From contig JARFXM010000011.1 of the NCBI GenBank assembly GCA_029532625.1, forward strand, positions 4,787,501 to 4,851,500: a DNA stretch of 64,000 nucleotides, in the 5' to 3' direction. Both the position numbers and the translations under genes were made by a program. The notes beneath the pieces were generated by a model. That model did no database searches, was not told where the DNA came from, and was given only the letters and a program-made list of their open reading frames with translations. Position 1 is the first letter of the stretch. Each line of letters opens with the position of its first letter. Shown here piece after piece: positions 47,855 through 58,881 of this stretch. This DNA is from Lomentospora prolificans. Taxonomy: Eukaryota; Ascomycota; Sordariomycetes; Microascales; Microascaceae.

Positions 47855-48423
47855 AAGGAAAAAAAAAAGGCCGGTCGAGTATCCCTTGCGCTAATATGAT
47901 ATTTTGCTGCTGTAGGAACTTAGAGGAAGGCGGTTGGTGCGAATTCCAAGACTTTGATCTTCAATACTACTCGGAAGATGGGTCTCTTAAACCCGAGGAC
48001 CCGCTTCTGACGTGGATCTCAAGACTTCTTGACTGTGCCCGTGCAGTCGGTCGGGACCCTAACCCCGGATCCAAACTCGAAGGATGGGCCAAGGAAGCTG
48101 GTTTCAAGAACATTGTCCACAAACGGTACAGAATTCCGATCGGCCCGTGGGCAAAGGATCCCCTACTCAAGGATATTGGAATGCTCAACTACATGCAAGT
48201 CACCGGAGGCCTCGAAGGCCTCACGCTGAGGCTCTATACAAGTGTCCTGAAGTGGACCGAGGAAGAGATCATGGCCTTATTAACGCAAGTACGCCGGGAC
48301 TTGACGAATCCCCGGATCCACGCAATGTTCGACTTGTAAGTTGCTATGGCCACCTTCGCTGCGCTAATGTTACCCCCATAATAACTGATGATATGTAGCC
48401 ACGTTGTTTACGGCCAAAAGTAA
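46762..48423 (+). CDS. LaeA-like SAM-dependent methyltransferase, 9 exons
   Basis: Exons 46762-46896, 46954-46994, 47062-47147, 47209-47231, 47316-47442, 47496-47533, 47603-47778, 47916-48335 and 48399-48423 give 356 aa. All phases agree. After a Ser/Ala-rich N-terminus come HGRRYHAYRSGRYSRPNDD and the SAM-binding motif ILDIGTGTGI (128-137). Then follow VPPNVKFEVDDVESEW, FCRYMAASI and LEEGGWCEFQDFD, the usual block order in fungal LaeA/Mtf-type and UMTA methyltransferases. Members include regulators of secondary metabolism and ordinary small-molecule methyltransferases; sequence alone does not decide between them. Exon 4 is only 23 nt. The intron at 47779-47915 is unusually long (137 nt) and contains a 30-nt A run. 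Confidence 0.85.
47823..47852. repeat. Poly(A) tract, 30 nt, inside an intron
   Basis: A30 followed by TTAAGG and a further A run, all within intron 7 of the methyltransferase gene. It could be a microsatellite or the tail of an inserted cDNA-like copy. Confidence 0.9.
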
Positions 48424-49103
48424 CACGGCGTTAATTTGGACCATCACTTCAACTTCTTTTTCTTTTCTTTTCTTTATGATACCTGCGTCGGGTAGTTATC
48501 CGTGCGGTAGCTCGTCACCCCCTATTTTCACTGAATTCATAGCCTTAATTGAATCTGATAATACTTGAAGCTGTTGACCATGTGGAAACAGTAACATGCC
48601 ATCGATGACAAACCAGTGATGCCGTGACTATATCTTCAGATACATCTTTGACGCCCATGGCGGGATATCACCTTTTCCGGGTTACTTTGACAGTGCCTGT
48701 ACGGGCTTCACTGCAACTTACATAACCCCGAGTTGTCTTTTCTTTTACATCATGAGTTACTATCAAGGTTGGTCGAAGGGTAAAATTGGCACGAATTCGG
48801 TAATACCTGACCAAACCACTACACATTTCACGCATGGCGACACAACTGTGGCCACGCGAGAGCGTATGGCCTAAATGGACTAATTTCCGTCGACTCGGGT
48901 GCAAGCAATCTGGCGGACGGTCTTGGGAGCCCTGAGGTATTATCTTGAGGTGCGACGATTTGGGCATAGCATAATTATCCTCGTCCTCTGGGGTGATGCC
49001 CTGATATCAACACGGAACTTGGACGAATGAGGGGTGCAAATGGATACAAAGTGTGATCCTCTTGTTGATCGCCAAACTACTATAGGCGTTTCGTTCAATA
49101 CAG
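48424..49103. other. Intergenic, convergent 3' ends
   Basis: 680 bp. A T/C-rich run (cttctttttcttttcttttct) at about 48450 just after the methyltransferase stop probably belongs to its 3' end. No gene recognised. Confidence 0.5.
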
Positions 49104-49514
49104 CTAGATCTTGCAGACGCTTTCTAGTCTCCATCCGTCCGGATCCACAACAAATGCTGCAAAGTATTTCGGCCCATACTGTTCTCTGAGACCAGGCGCC
49201 CCGTTGCAAGCTCCCCCGTTTGCGACAGCCTCCGCATGAAACTCTTCCACCGCCCGGCGGCTCGGGGCGTTGAATGCTATGTGGCTACCTTTGCCTGGCG
49301 CTGAGGCCTCATCGCCGTACTGAAAAATATTGACGACTTCATGTTGCGGATCCGGTCCGTATCCAAGGATGGGTATCTGACGGCCTGGTGGACTTTCGTA
49401 GACGAGATCAAGGCCTAAGGGTCCCAGGACAGCAGTGTAGAACACTTTGGCCACCGCAATATCTCTGACACCGATGGAGATGTGCCCGATTATCTGATTT
49501 TGTTCCGACATCAT
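49104..49514 (-). CDS. VOC-family (glyoxalase/bleomycin-resistance fold) protein
   Basis: Single-exon protein of 136 aa, the normal size for a one-module VOC protein. The opening block IGHISIGVRDIAVAKVFYTA (a metal-ligand His) and the closing AAFVVDPDGWRLESVC (metal-ligand Glu) are characteristic, with HIAFNAPSRRAVEEFHAEA between. The family uses a divalent metal to bind vicinal-oxygen substrates and includes lactoylglutathione lyases, dioxygenases and antibiotic-binding proteins. The exact reaction here is unknown. Two Met codons occur in a row at the start; either may be used. No targeting peptide, so cytosolic. Confidence 0.88.
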   Translation of the reverse strand: MMSEQNQIIGHISIGVRDIAVAKVFYTAVLGPLGLDLVYESPPGRQIPILGYGPDPQHEVVNIFQYGDEASAPGKGSHIAFNAPSRRAVEEFHAEAVANGGACNGAPGLREQYGPKYFAAFVVDPDGWRLESVCKI

Positions 49515-49928
49515 TTGTCGTATGTTCGAAGTTATGGAGTGATTGCCTTTTTAAGCGGGGTTGTCGTGTCTCTGTTGCCTGAACGCGGGGAAGTTCAATT
49601 GGCACTGGCAGGCTGGCGGCTGTAATAAACCATCCATGCCGGTCACAACATTACTTAGTTCTTTAGTACTACCCATCGCATCTCATCGGTGATTCTTTCG
49701 CTTATCAAGGACGCTTCCCAGGGAGGCGCACCAAACTCCAGACCGATGGATATTAAAAGCAAATAATAATAACCTCAGACGGGGAGATTCTGGTCATCCT
49801 CTCCTCGCACTACGAACCGATACAACTTTCAACCAACTGAATGAGATTTACAATGGAAGCGCCACGGAGGCGGGTATATCATTATCATCAAACGTAGCCT
49901 TTGGTCTCATCCCAAACCAAAGGGGCTG
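49515..49928. other. Intergenic: VOC gene promoter
   Basis: 414 bp between two minus-strand genes. AT-rich patch near 49750-49775; nothing else seen. Confidence 0.5.
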
Positions 49929-51344
49929 TTATACTCGTACAACGCGTTTCCGTTGAGCCTTGCGCAACTCGGCCATCTCTCTCATCTCCCTTTGTAACTC
50001 TTCCCTCTTCTTCGCCCTCGCCTCGATGATCTGGAGGGTTTCCGCTTCCATCCTCGAGGCGTTCCGCTGCTGCCTCTCTTCAAGGGACATCGGCTCCGGC
50101 CTATCTGAGGCTTTCTTCTGCTGACGAGCGACGCGCTCCGCCTCGCGCCTCTTGGCCACCTTCCTTTCTATCTTTTTCAAAAATTTTGGCTTTACTTTAG
50201 CCGCCATGAAGGCATCGTATACCCTCTTCTCCAAGAGTTCCTCCCCACTTCTAGCCTTCAGCGATTCGTTAAATCGGCGGCGTTTCTCATGTTTAGCGCG
50301 CGTCTTCCTCGATAGAGGTAGGCCAAGGATATCAATACGGCAGCGCTGTCCGTCGCGGAGGATCAGCGTGGGGGTTGCCCTGTCCGCAAGAGCGATCGCT
50401 CGGCTCATAGGATATCCATTGATTTCCGTCCAGTCAGATTCTTGCACTATATCCGGTGGAAGTTTGAGCTGCTCCTGTAGAGCGATCTCGACGTGGACAC
50501 AATAATTTGTCTTGAACCTAATCACCATATCCCGAGTCTTGTTGGAAAATGCTTCCTCGTCCTCAATCTTGAACAGTTCGCTGAGCGGTACGGGCCACGA
50601 GATCTTGAACCACATCGTAGGCTGCATATAAGAATCAATCATGTCATGCCCGGCGATGCGAGCGGAACCAGAGCGGTAGCGCCAGGTATCCAACCAGACG
50701 AGCTTCAACGATTTGAGATGAAGGAGTTGATAAGGAATTCGCTGAATGCGATGAGCATGCGCGGCGAAAAAGTCACTCTGGATTTCCAACGTCCTCAAGT
50801 TCTTGCATTGGAAAATGCAGTCCCAAAGACGATCGTAGGCGGTTTCTATGACCATCTGTTCCTCATCGCTCAGGATGATGAGATGTTGAATCATCTCCGT
50901 AGTGTCCTCGGACAAGATATTCTCGAGGCCATACACAAAGGCGACATCATCCTCGACCATAAAGGCGTTTCTCGACCATAGATAAGGACTTGCCTCTTCG
51001 TAGATGGTGCTGTTGCACAGGAGGAGCTGGAGCCCAAGTCTACGAGCGCAAGGGCACAGCGCCTCCCATTTCCACTGCCCCTTGGCACCACATGTTCGGA
51101 AGAGCGTCTTGAATGGGGGCCGCTCAACCATGGAGACGCTAGCAGGGCAGTACTTGCAAAACGGATGGTGACGCTTCTCCCATTGTGGTGGCTCGACGAG
51201 GGTAAACTCGTAAATCAGGTTGCGCACCTCACGGGGCAGGTCGAGAAAACCGGACGGCCCGCGGAGTTCCCTCTCCGTCAGGGTTATTTGTACGTCGCGG
51301 GTGGTGGCCGGGACAGTGATGGTGATGGTAGTGGAGGATGCCAT
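49929..51344 (-). CDS. 2EXR/F-box-like domain protein with basic coiled-coil tail
   Basis: Intronless, 471 aa. The motif FLDLPREVRNLIYEF at residues 33-47 marks the 2EXR/DUF7730-type domain common and expanded in filamentous fungi; it resembles the start of F-box proteins. Further blocks LGLQLLLCNSTIYEEASPYL and LRTLEIQSDFFAAH fit this family. From about residue 345 the chain is strongly basic and charged (KRRRFNESLKARSGEELLEK and later EELQREMREMAELRKAQRKR), predicting a long helix or coiled coil and possible nuclear localisation. Its role is unknown. The start at 51344 gives a Thr-rich N-terminus. Confidence 0.85.
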   Translation of the reverse strand: MASSTTITITVPATTRDVQITLTERELRGPSGFLDLPREVRNLIYEFTLVEPPQWEKRHHPFCKYCPASVSMVERPPFKTLFRTCGAKGQWKWEALCPCARRLGLQLLLCNSTIYEEASPYLWSRNAFMVEDDVAFVYGLENILSEDTTEMIQHLIILSDEEQMVIETAYDRLWDCIFQCKNLRTLEIQSDFFAAHAHRIQRIPYQLLHLKSLKLVWLDTWRYRSGSARIAGHDMIDSYMQPTMWFKISWPVPLSELFKIEDEEAFSNKTRDMVIRFKTNYCVHVEIALQEQLKLPPDIVQESDWTEINGYPMSRAIALADRATPTLILRDGQRCRIDILGLPLSRKTRAKHEKRRRFNESLKARSGEELLEKRVYDAFMAAKVKPKFLKKIERKVAKRREAERVARQQKKASDRPEPMSLEERQQRNASRMEAETLQIIEARAKKREELQREMREMAELRKAQRKRVVRV

Positions 51345-52347
51345 GGTCTCGTCTTGGCTTGAAGCAACAGTCGGGACTCTTTCCAGTAATCAGTTGGTTC
51401 GAGACGGCTTGGGGTCGCGCCCCGTTCCTCGGTCTTGGTGGGCTGGTGGGGTATAGGTGAAGTCGGTGTTAAAGTTGTTGGATGAATTGTAAATCGCATG
51501 TACAGGCAGGCGGTGGGCTCTAAATATCTGTCGCTCGCGGGTTTCGGGAGGTTCCTTCTCCTGCTGCTGGGGTTGCTCCTGATGCTGGCTGCCTCGATTA
51601 ATCCCTAGTATTTACTGAGCATGGGTCGGTCAGCCCTCGAATTTAGTCGTGACGGTCGGCCGAAACAAGACTAGTGTTGAGTCACTTGCCGTGGGCTTTT
51701 AGGCAGTCATGCCGCCTCCGCCCCGTTTAGCTAACTGGCGAAGCTTCCTCCGTCCTAGTGCATCTTACGGTGCAGGTGGGTGGCCCCTGAGTCAGCCGCT
51801 CAATTCTAACAGCCAAACCTCCTCCTTGTCGAGATGACATGTGGCTGGCTGTGGCTGAAGACCCCTTTCTTGAGTTCACCTGTCCATGTCCCGTTAGCGT
51901 GTTTTTTGGGCAGGCCTCCTTTTCAGACCACCAGCTGGCGTGTGGTCTGTTCCCTTAACGTTGCGCAGCCACAGCCAGCCACAGTAGGCGCACTTATCAC
52001 AGCAGGAGCGGGAGCGCGTCACGTGCGTGACATAAGAGTAAACTTCAAAAAGGGCCCAAATATTCGGAACAAGGGCGTATTTGAGCACACGCCAAGACCA
52101 TCATGAGTGGGGTGTTTTGATTTTGATTGCAGAGTTAAGGAACGGACCCTCATAGCACATCGAACTACTTGATAATGAATGGAAAATGGAATTGATCTAA
52201 CTCATGCGCATGACTACATGTACTGTGGTATAAATCGCGTGCGTAACAAGTCGTATCTCAATACACAGCATGTTGGCAAAAAGAGAAAAACATCAGATTA
52301 GGGTATCCTCCTTCTCACATCCTCCCTGACGAGCACCTATTCCCCGC
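51345..52347. other. Intergenic, 1.0 kb
   Basis: Promoter of the 2EXR gene and 3' side of the small membrane peptide gene. It includes repeated short CAGCCACAG-like strings near 51840-51985. No gene recognised. Confidence 0.45.
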
Positions 52348-52689
52348 CTAGATTCTAGCGGGTCTCGTGTGATGCCTGCGCCCATACCGCCGCCCGGTAG
52401 TCCGCGTGGTTGCACTCCTACGGCGTCCGCAGTAACCGCAAGTGAGGAAGGAGATGATGGCATTGCAAATCGTAACGACGCCATTGATGATGGCGTGCAA
52501 GATAGCCCCGATGCTGCTGACGATGGTGCTTAGCGCGCTACCGATGGCGCGAAAGACGGATTGAATCTGCAAGCAGAGACGCTGGTGTTAGAGCTGCTGA
52601 TTCCGTTGCTGTAGGGTCTGTCCGGGGCTAGCGATGCTAGCAGACTTTTCATAGGAGGCGGTACTTACGCAAGAGACGACGGCTCCCAT
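52348..52689 (-). CDS. Small membrane peptide (79 aa), 2 exons
   Basis: Exon 1 is only 21 nt (52669-52689, MGAVVSC); a 102-nt intron follows; exon 2 is 52348-52566. The product has a long hydrophobic span (residues about 8-45, SVFRAIGSALSTIVSSIGAI then LHAIINGVVTICNAIISFL) and a Cys pair (TCGYCG). It ends in a strongly basic tail (RRRSATTRTTGRRYGRRHH). I recognise the layout (MGAVVSC opening, two hydrophobic blocks, CGYCGRR) as a short protein found in many filamentous ascomycetes, with no known function to my knowledge. The MG start and nearby Cys could allow N-myristoylation and palmitoylation (inference). Confidence 0.75.
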
Positions 52690-54157
52690 TTTGGTAGAAT
52701 TAAGAGTAGTGTTGCGTGGTATAAGTATGCGAGTGGACCTCTGTCAAAGACCGAGCTGGTAATGAGTTGTTTTGAAAGTTTGGAATGAGTCGAGATGATA
52801 TGGATCTTTAAATTGTGGTTGCTTGAGTTGAAGATTGATAATACCCAAAACGAGCTGCATCTCGGAAGGGAATGGCACGATATTTATCTCCGTCGGTTCG
52901 TCTCGTTCGACGGCCAAGTTCGTCTGGCAATCCCAGGGAACCACTGATCTCATTCGCAGACCATCACACCCGCATACTTGTTACGTCTCGCGGACAGCAT
53001 AAGGCCAACGTGCGCTCGCAAATCATTTTTTTTTCCAAGATATTCAAGGCATACTCTCCTCTAGGATGGGAGATGATAGGCCAATGCGACGCCGCTGGTA
53101 GATTACCTCTGCTAAACGTCATCGGAGCATGGGCCTGGCGACAATTTTGGGTGTCGGAGGAATGACGTCACGCATCTCCCTCGCGCATCTGACGTCAGTC
53201 CGGCAACACCCGTTCGTGCCGTCTTCTTCGATAGGAGGACTTCAGTAGTGTTGTTATGGAGTGAATGAAGTCATAATAGTGGGGCTTCCGATTAGCTGGG
53301 CGAATCTTAGCCATTCCGGACGACTGGGCTCCAATACGACCATCCATCATGGGTTTCACCGAGCTTTCTAATAACTTCGAGAACCCGTCATCGTTTTTGA
53401 TCAAAGGGTTGACAGTGATTTACCAAATCTTCAGGGGTCCCAGAACAGAGGCATCTAGGGACTCGCTGTTAGGGGGAGATCCTCCTCTTCTTTGGCATAT
53501 TTTGCTTATTGCCAGGCAATGCCGAAGTAACAAATCTGCTTCAGTTCTCCTTTCAATTCGCCCACCCGCGAGACGTGGAATATTGGCATGATCTTAGTCT
53601 TTCAACCTTACTGCAAGCGGTAAAATGGCTTGTCGCTGGAAAGCTGCATGTGGCCAAGTCTTGGCAGCGTCCCAATTGATTAGTACCGGCCGCTGAGACG
53701 CTGAAGGCTGGGAGACGACATCAATTCGCAAATTGACAAGCCGTTGCAAGTAATACCCCGCCATAAAAGAGAGGTGCTAGGCTCGTTATGTGCATTTCAC
53801 GTGGTCTGTGCTCTCTCGAAAAACGACTCTTATTACGAATTGCCAGGCCAGAATGAGGCGGCCAACCAAATATGGTACAACTGCGGGTATTGATTATTAA
53901 CTACCTTCGTACTCTGTTGAAATCGTTGATTTTTTAACTTACACTTGTTTCTGGGCCAATCAGAGGGGAAGCTAATAAGCACGCGCGTGGCTGGATCCTG
54001 CAGGGCCGGGTAGGGCTGGCCAGCTGGCGTGGCTCCTGGGCGCTAAAAGCCCCCCTGAACGTTAGTGCTTATTGTTATTATGAGATGGTTGATTTGTTTT
54101 CGCGATCGCGCTCTCTCCATCCCGCCTTCTGCTTCCATCTCCTTTCCACATGCTGAG
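52690..54157. other. Intergenic, 1.5 kb
   Basis: Divergent upstream region of the small peptide gene (minus) and the P450 (plus). Short ORFs such as 53349-53591 have no recognisable product. Confidence 0.45.
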
Positions 54158-55834
54158 ATGGCAAGCCTGTCGGTCGACAATTCTAGTGGCGTGGTCCCCA
54201 CGACTGCTGCCGCCATCGCGGCGTTACCAATTGCCGCGTACCTCATCAACAGGCTACTGTTCCCTACGATCGATCCGCGTGAGCCGCCTATTCTGCGACC
54301 CACGATTCCCTTCATTGGGCACATTCTTTCCCTCATTCGAGAGCAAAACCACATGTTTGACCGACTTTAGTTAGTTTCATCACTCTACTCGCTCACTAAA
54401 CGGTCCGAATAGACCGCTAACAGACCGCGAATCTATCTCCAGCCGGGAAAAGAAGCTCCCTATCTGCACGCTGCCCATGCTCAATGGCTCCCTTTACGTG
54501 ATTAACGAACCGCGGCTCATCGCTGCGGCCATGCGGAATCAAAACCTGTCGTTCGAACCGTTCAGCGTAGAGTTTGCCGCCCCGACATTGGGTATGAGCA
54601 AGCGACACATCGAAATCTATTCGCAACCGGGGACCATGGACAAATTTGCTCAGGTCATCCATAATTCCATGGTTGGCGACAACCTGACATCCATGAACAC
54701 CGTGGCCCTTGGCGAGATTGCTAAAGTTCTGAACACGGTATCCAGCGAGAAGGGTTTGGCCCTCGAGAGTGGCTTCGAATGGCTGCGTGAGCTGATGGCT
54801 TTGGTGACTTTGAGAACCTTGTTCGGCAGAGAAAATCCCCTCGGAAAGGAAGCATTACCTGATCTCTGGTAAGCCTGGGATGGTGGGCCCCTAGCTAACG
54901 TTATTACCACCTCTGACGGAGCGATAGGGAATTTGACAAAGGTCTCGGGTTCTTGGCATTGGGAATAGCGCCCACCCTGCTGGCCCCCAAGGCCCTTGTG
55001 GCGCGCGATCGCCTTCAGAAGAGACTAGAACCTTATTATTTAAATGGCCTGGACCAAGGGGACGACGTGTCACCCCTAATGAAATTTCGCGGCGCCCAGG
55101 AGCGGCGTATCGGATTCTTGGATCACGAACTCACAAAACCGGAGTCCTCTATGCTCTTTGTCAGCACGAGCAATACGATACCCACTTTATTTTGGCTCTT
55201 CTCCCACATATTCGCTGATTCAAAGCTCCTGTCCAAGATTCGAGATGAAGTTGAAACGCTTGTCACTGTTGAATCCAACGCCGAGGGCTGTCGCACCGCT
55301 ACTCTTGACCTTGGGCCCTTGGAAAAACAATGTCCCATGCTTCACGCTGTGTATCTCGAAGTTTTGCGCCTCTACTCTGACCTGATCGGCACCAGACGTG
55401 TCATTGAAGACACCACCCTACGCGACCCCGTTACCGGGCAGGAGTATTTCCTACCCAAGGGCGTCAACGTTCAGTGGTGTTCCAAGGTGGCGCACCACGT
55501 GCAAGAGGTTTGGGGAGACGATTCAGAAATCTTCAAACCGGGGCGGTTCATCAACACGACAACTCTGGATGAGAAGAAGAGGAGGGGTGCTCTCATTCCT
55601 TTCGGCGGAGGTAAACATCTATGTCCCGGGAGGAACTTTGCGAGGTTGGAAAACATTGGCTTGGTCAGTGCTCTAGCCATAGGATTTGATCTTGAAGGCG
55701 TAGTGCTGCCACCCGCAAGAGATGCCTACTTGGGTACGGCAATGAAGAGACCAGAGTTCGGAGGCAAGACCGATCCAATAAAGATTACGAGGCGAAAAGG
55801 GTGGGAAGATGTTACGTGGGCATTTAAATGCTAG
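54158..55834 (+). CDS. Cytochrome P450 of the CYP7/CYP8-like group, 3 exons
   Basis: Exons 54158-54369, 54443-54868 and 54928-55834 give 514 aa; introns are 73 and 59 nt. The first intron is set by the phase that yields HMFDRLYREKKLPICTLPM. There is an N-terminal hydrophobic stretch (AAIAALPIAAYLINRLL). The K-helix is YLEVLRLYS and the haem loop FGGGKHLCPGRNFARLE. The I-helix reads LFVSTSNTIPTLFWLFSH: the acid-alcohol pair (D/E-T) used for oxygen activation is replaced by Asn-Thr. This resembles the CYP7/CYP8 clan (sterol 7-alpha or 12-alpha hydroxylases, prostacyclin synthase) and their many fungal relatives. It converges with the MFS gene, with 146 bp between them. Confidence 0.88.
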
Positions 55835-55980
55835 CGCAAAGAGTAGTGTCTCCGTTAAGCGGTTGTTCCGTTTCATCTCTTCGCGTTCGCCATTTATTCT
55901 TCTGGCTAAATACAGTTCTTCAGATTAGGAGTGTCTTGCATACTCCATCTTTCGTTGTGTTGCACTGTCGGAACTCGCAA

Positions 55981-57968
55981 TTACTCTACTTTCTCAATCT
56001 CTCTTTTTTCATTCCTCTCCTTGACGAAGCCGCCATCCTCTTTGCCAGAGTCCGTTCCCTCCCGCACCTTCTTCAATTTCTCTTCTCGAGAGTATAGATA
56101 TGTACCGAGCAAGAAAAAGAAGAGACAGAAAGAGACGAAGAATAGATTGACAATGTATCCCTTCTTCCATCGAGGAGCTTCGACTACGGGGAATGCGACA
56201 ATCGGATAGAAAGCTAGGACAGCGAATCCAAGGGTCTAGCCAGTTAGATACCGGGATCAGGACAGTTGAAGTGCAATGGAGGACGTACAAGCAAACTTCC
56301 AGTGGCGAAGGCTCTAGCTTCGGCATCGTCTCGGAGCCAATAGTTAACTGTAGGGACGAGGATTGGTGTGGTCGCCGCGCTGACTCCAAGAAGATAATAG
56401 GATGTGACTAGGATCTCGTTAGATGAAGCCTGCAATATGGCAGGTCCAAATCGAGGGGCGGACTTACAGTGGAGATCGGTGGGGATGTTCCACACGATGA
56501 GGCAAATGTTGGCGAAAATGAAAATAGCCTGCACGATTGTGAAGATGATCCAAGTTGGGTACACCATGCACAGCTGCCCCGCTAACAAACCGGCAACAAT
56601 AGAGACACCCATTGCGCCCGTGGGGATGGTGTTGATCTGGGGTACTGTGTATGTTCCGTGCTTTGCCGCCTCATCCTTGAGCCACAACCCCATTTGACCG
56701 TGGGGATAGCTACTAGAAAGGAAAAAGACGTAGGCAAGAGCTCCAACGTACCAGTGCCAACGGCAGAAGAGACGCTTAAACATCCTTTTGGAAAGGCGCT
56801 TGGGAGACTCAACACCGATAGCACTCATGCGTTCTTGGGCGAGGTTGTGCTCGCGTTCCGTCAGCCACCAAATCCGCTTGCTGTCAGGCATACCGGGAAA
56901 TATGATGTAGCCAAGAAGAGCAAGCGGCAAGCTAATGACACCGTCGATGATAAACAGCCAACGCCAGCCAGCCATACCGTGAACACCATTCAAGTTGGTG
57001 TAGGCTGCAGCCTGAAGATAACCACCGAACATGACGGCAACATTGTTGGATCTGAAGAACGGGTTAGAAGCAATCAGCAATCCAGCCACGAGAAAGGCGC
57101 AGATCTACTTCTGCACAGTATTGGATTGGATAATGAACACGTACATAAACCAAACACTAGCCCGCTTAAAGATTTCGTCGGGCTTGTACCAGGATGCAAG
57201 GATATACAAGCTTCCAGACGCGACAGGAGTTTCCAAGACCCCTAGGAGGAACCTGGTACCATAGATATCTGCAGCCTTATTCACTCGAGACTGAGCAAAG
57301 GTAAGAACGGCCCAAGCCACTTCCATGGTGGGAAGGAACCAACGAGAGTACTTAGGCCGTGAGAGGATAAGTAGGGATGGAATCTGGCAGAGGATATAGC
57401 CAACATTATAGAAAGCTGGAAAAAGCGAGTATCTAGAGAGTATACGTTATTAGCAAGCACCAAGAGATGGTGTAATATATGAGAGCAACACACTCGTTTC
57501 CATAGAGTTCGAGCTCCTCTTTCATTCCACTGACATAGGCATTGTTGACACTATTAGCACACAGTAAGCGTGGTTCGTTATACGCAAACAACTAGTAATC
57601 CATACTTGCTTTGATCCAGCCCTGTACCGGTTAGATAGGTCCTGTCAGTGCCAAAAGCTAGAGCTGCATCCCTCATAGACACGTACATTTCAGAAAGACT
57701 GTGAGCCACCGAGTGTTAAAATTCAAGCTCGGGTCAGTTTGGGGTCATTAGAAAACCCACAAGCAATGCAAGTAAAGGTAAGCAAAAAGGTATCCATCTT
57801 TCGCAACAACTTTCGCTCGTCTTCAGGATAATGCGACGGATACCAGTTGAACATGTAGAGCCAGGCAACCCAGTGAGATCGTGCCTTCGGCCCCGCCTCA
57901 CGTTCCTGTACTGCAATTTCTGCCGCAGGGGCAGCGGCCACCTGGTGGTTGTCTTTGGTTTCCGCCAT
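55981..57968 (-). CDS. Dal5-type MFS transporter (ACS family), 8 exons
   Basis: Exons (minus strand) 57761-57968, 57687-57698, 57606-57621, 57494-57550, 57145-57432, 56468-57051, 56289-56407 and 55981-56235 give 512 aa. Exons 2 and 3 are 12 and 16 nt, and all phases fit, producing TCIAFFLKWLDQSNVNNAYV. Other landmarks are YNVGYILCQIPSLLILSRP, FGGYLQAAAYTNLNGVHG, GWRWLFIIDGV and EAPRWKKGY. These identify the anion:cation symporter family that includes Dal5 allantoate permease and carriers of nicotinate, pantothenate, tartrate and other carboxylates; bacterial relatives carry hexuronates. About 12 helices, plasma membrane, charged C-terminus. It lies next to DUF2264 and GH88 genes, which suggests a uronate-type cargo (inference). 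Confidence 0.9.
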
Positions 57969-58881
57969 TTTCCAGCAGTCTCCTTAAGGGGCTGGAAGGG
58001 GAAGGACTTCGAATAGTGTCTTGTCTTGCAATGAAGAATCACAGGAGCGTAAAACTGACCGGAGAGCCATAAAGCTCTTGCGGATAATCCTGACTCAGAG
58101 ACACATACACCCACAAGTCTGCCCTCTTCAGTACCGTGCACCCAATATAAATTTTAATTTACCAAACGGACATCTCACCTGCTTCGCCAAAAAGGAAAAG
58201 AAAAGAAAAAGAAAAAGAATATGTAGAGATAAGAGATAAGCTGATTCCTCGGCAGGTGATATTCAAGCGGTACCTATGATGACCTAGCCGAGTGTAACTT
58301 GTTACTGCGTGTGTACACGGCAAAGTGAATATTAGAAATTTCTGGATAATATCAATCGAATGCTGTGATTGGCATCCCCGTTGATGCGCAGCAATGAGAG
58401 TCGTCGGTTTTGAGCGCAACCGGATAAGCTTACACCACGCGGCCCGATCCTCTGCAACGCTATCGCCTCCGCGCCCTCACATTTGCCGATGTATGCTCCG
58501 CACGAGCAACCAACAGATTCCTATTAGACTTAACCCCGCATTCCCAGATGGCGATCTGAAATCCGAGTTTAACACTCTACAGACATCTGAAGGAATGCAA
58601 CTAGCCACCCGTCGCTTGCTATCTAGGAGCGAGATTCCCCGTATCGGATTGGAAGAGTATTCCCCTCCGAGTCGTTTACCTGGGTGAAGGAATAATCCAG
58701 GTTTCCAGACCATATCCAACGCAGCACAGTTAGCACTCGTCAACCAGGTCACAGTATTTCAGACCCCAGGGTGGTATGTATCGCCGGGAGGCGAGGATGT
58801 TGTAAAATTGGGTCGCATTTGAACGCAACTTCGCGGCTTGTCTATGTATCTAAGCCGATTTGTATATGGAAACACACGTTC
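57969..58881. other. Intergenic: MFS promoter
   Basis: 913 bp between two minus-strand genes. A purine-rich run lies at about 58190-58220. No gene recognised. Confidence 0.5.

Noticed and set aside
37394..48423. Secondary-metabolite gene cluster (P450, GliT-like, LaeA-like)
   Set aside because: No polyketide synthase, NRPS, terpene cyclase or prenyltransferase is present and the genes are separated by long gaps and a xylanase.
56430..56468. 38-nt intron (GTAAGT..TTGCAG) in the MFS gene
   Set aside because: Gives an in-frame stop; the 60-nt version ending at GATCCTAG yields the conserved HFTSYYLLG.
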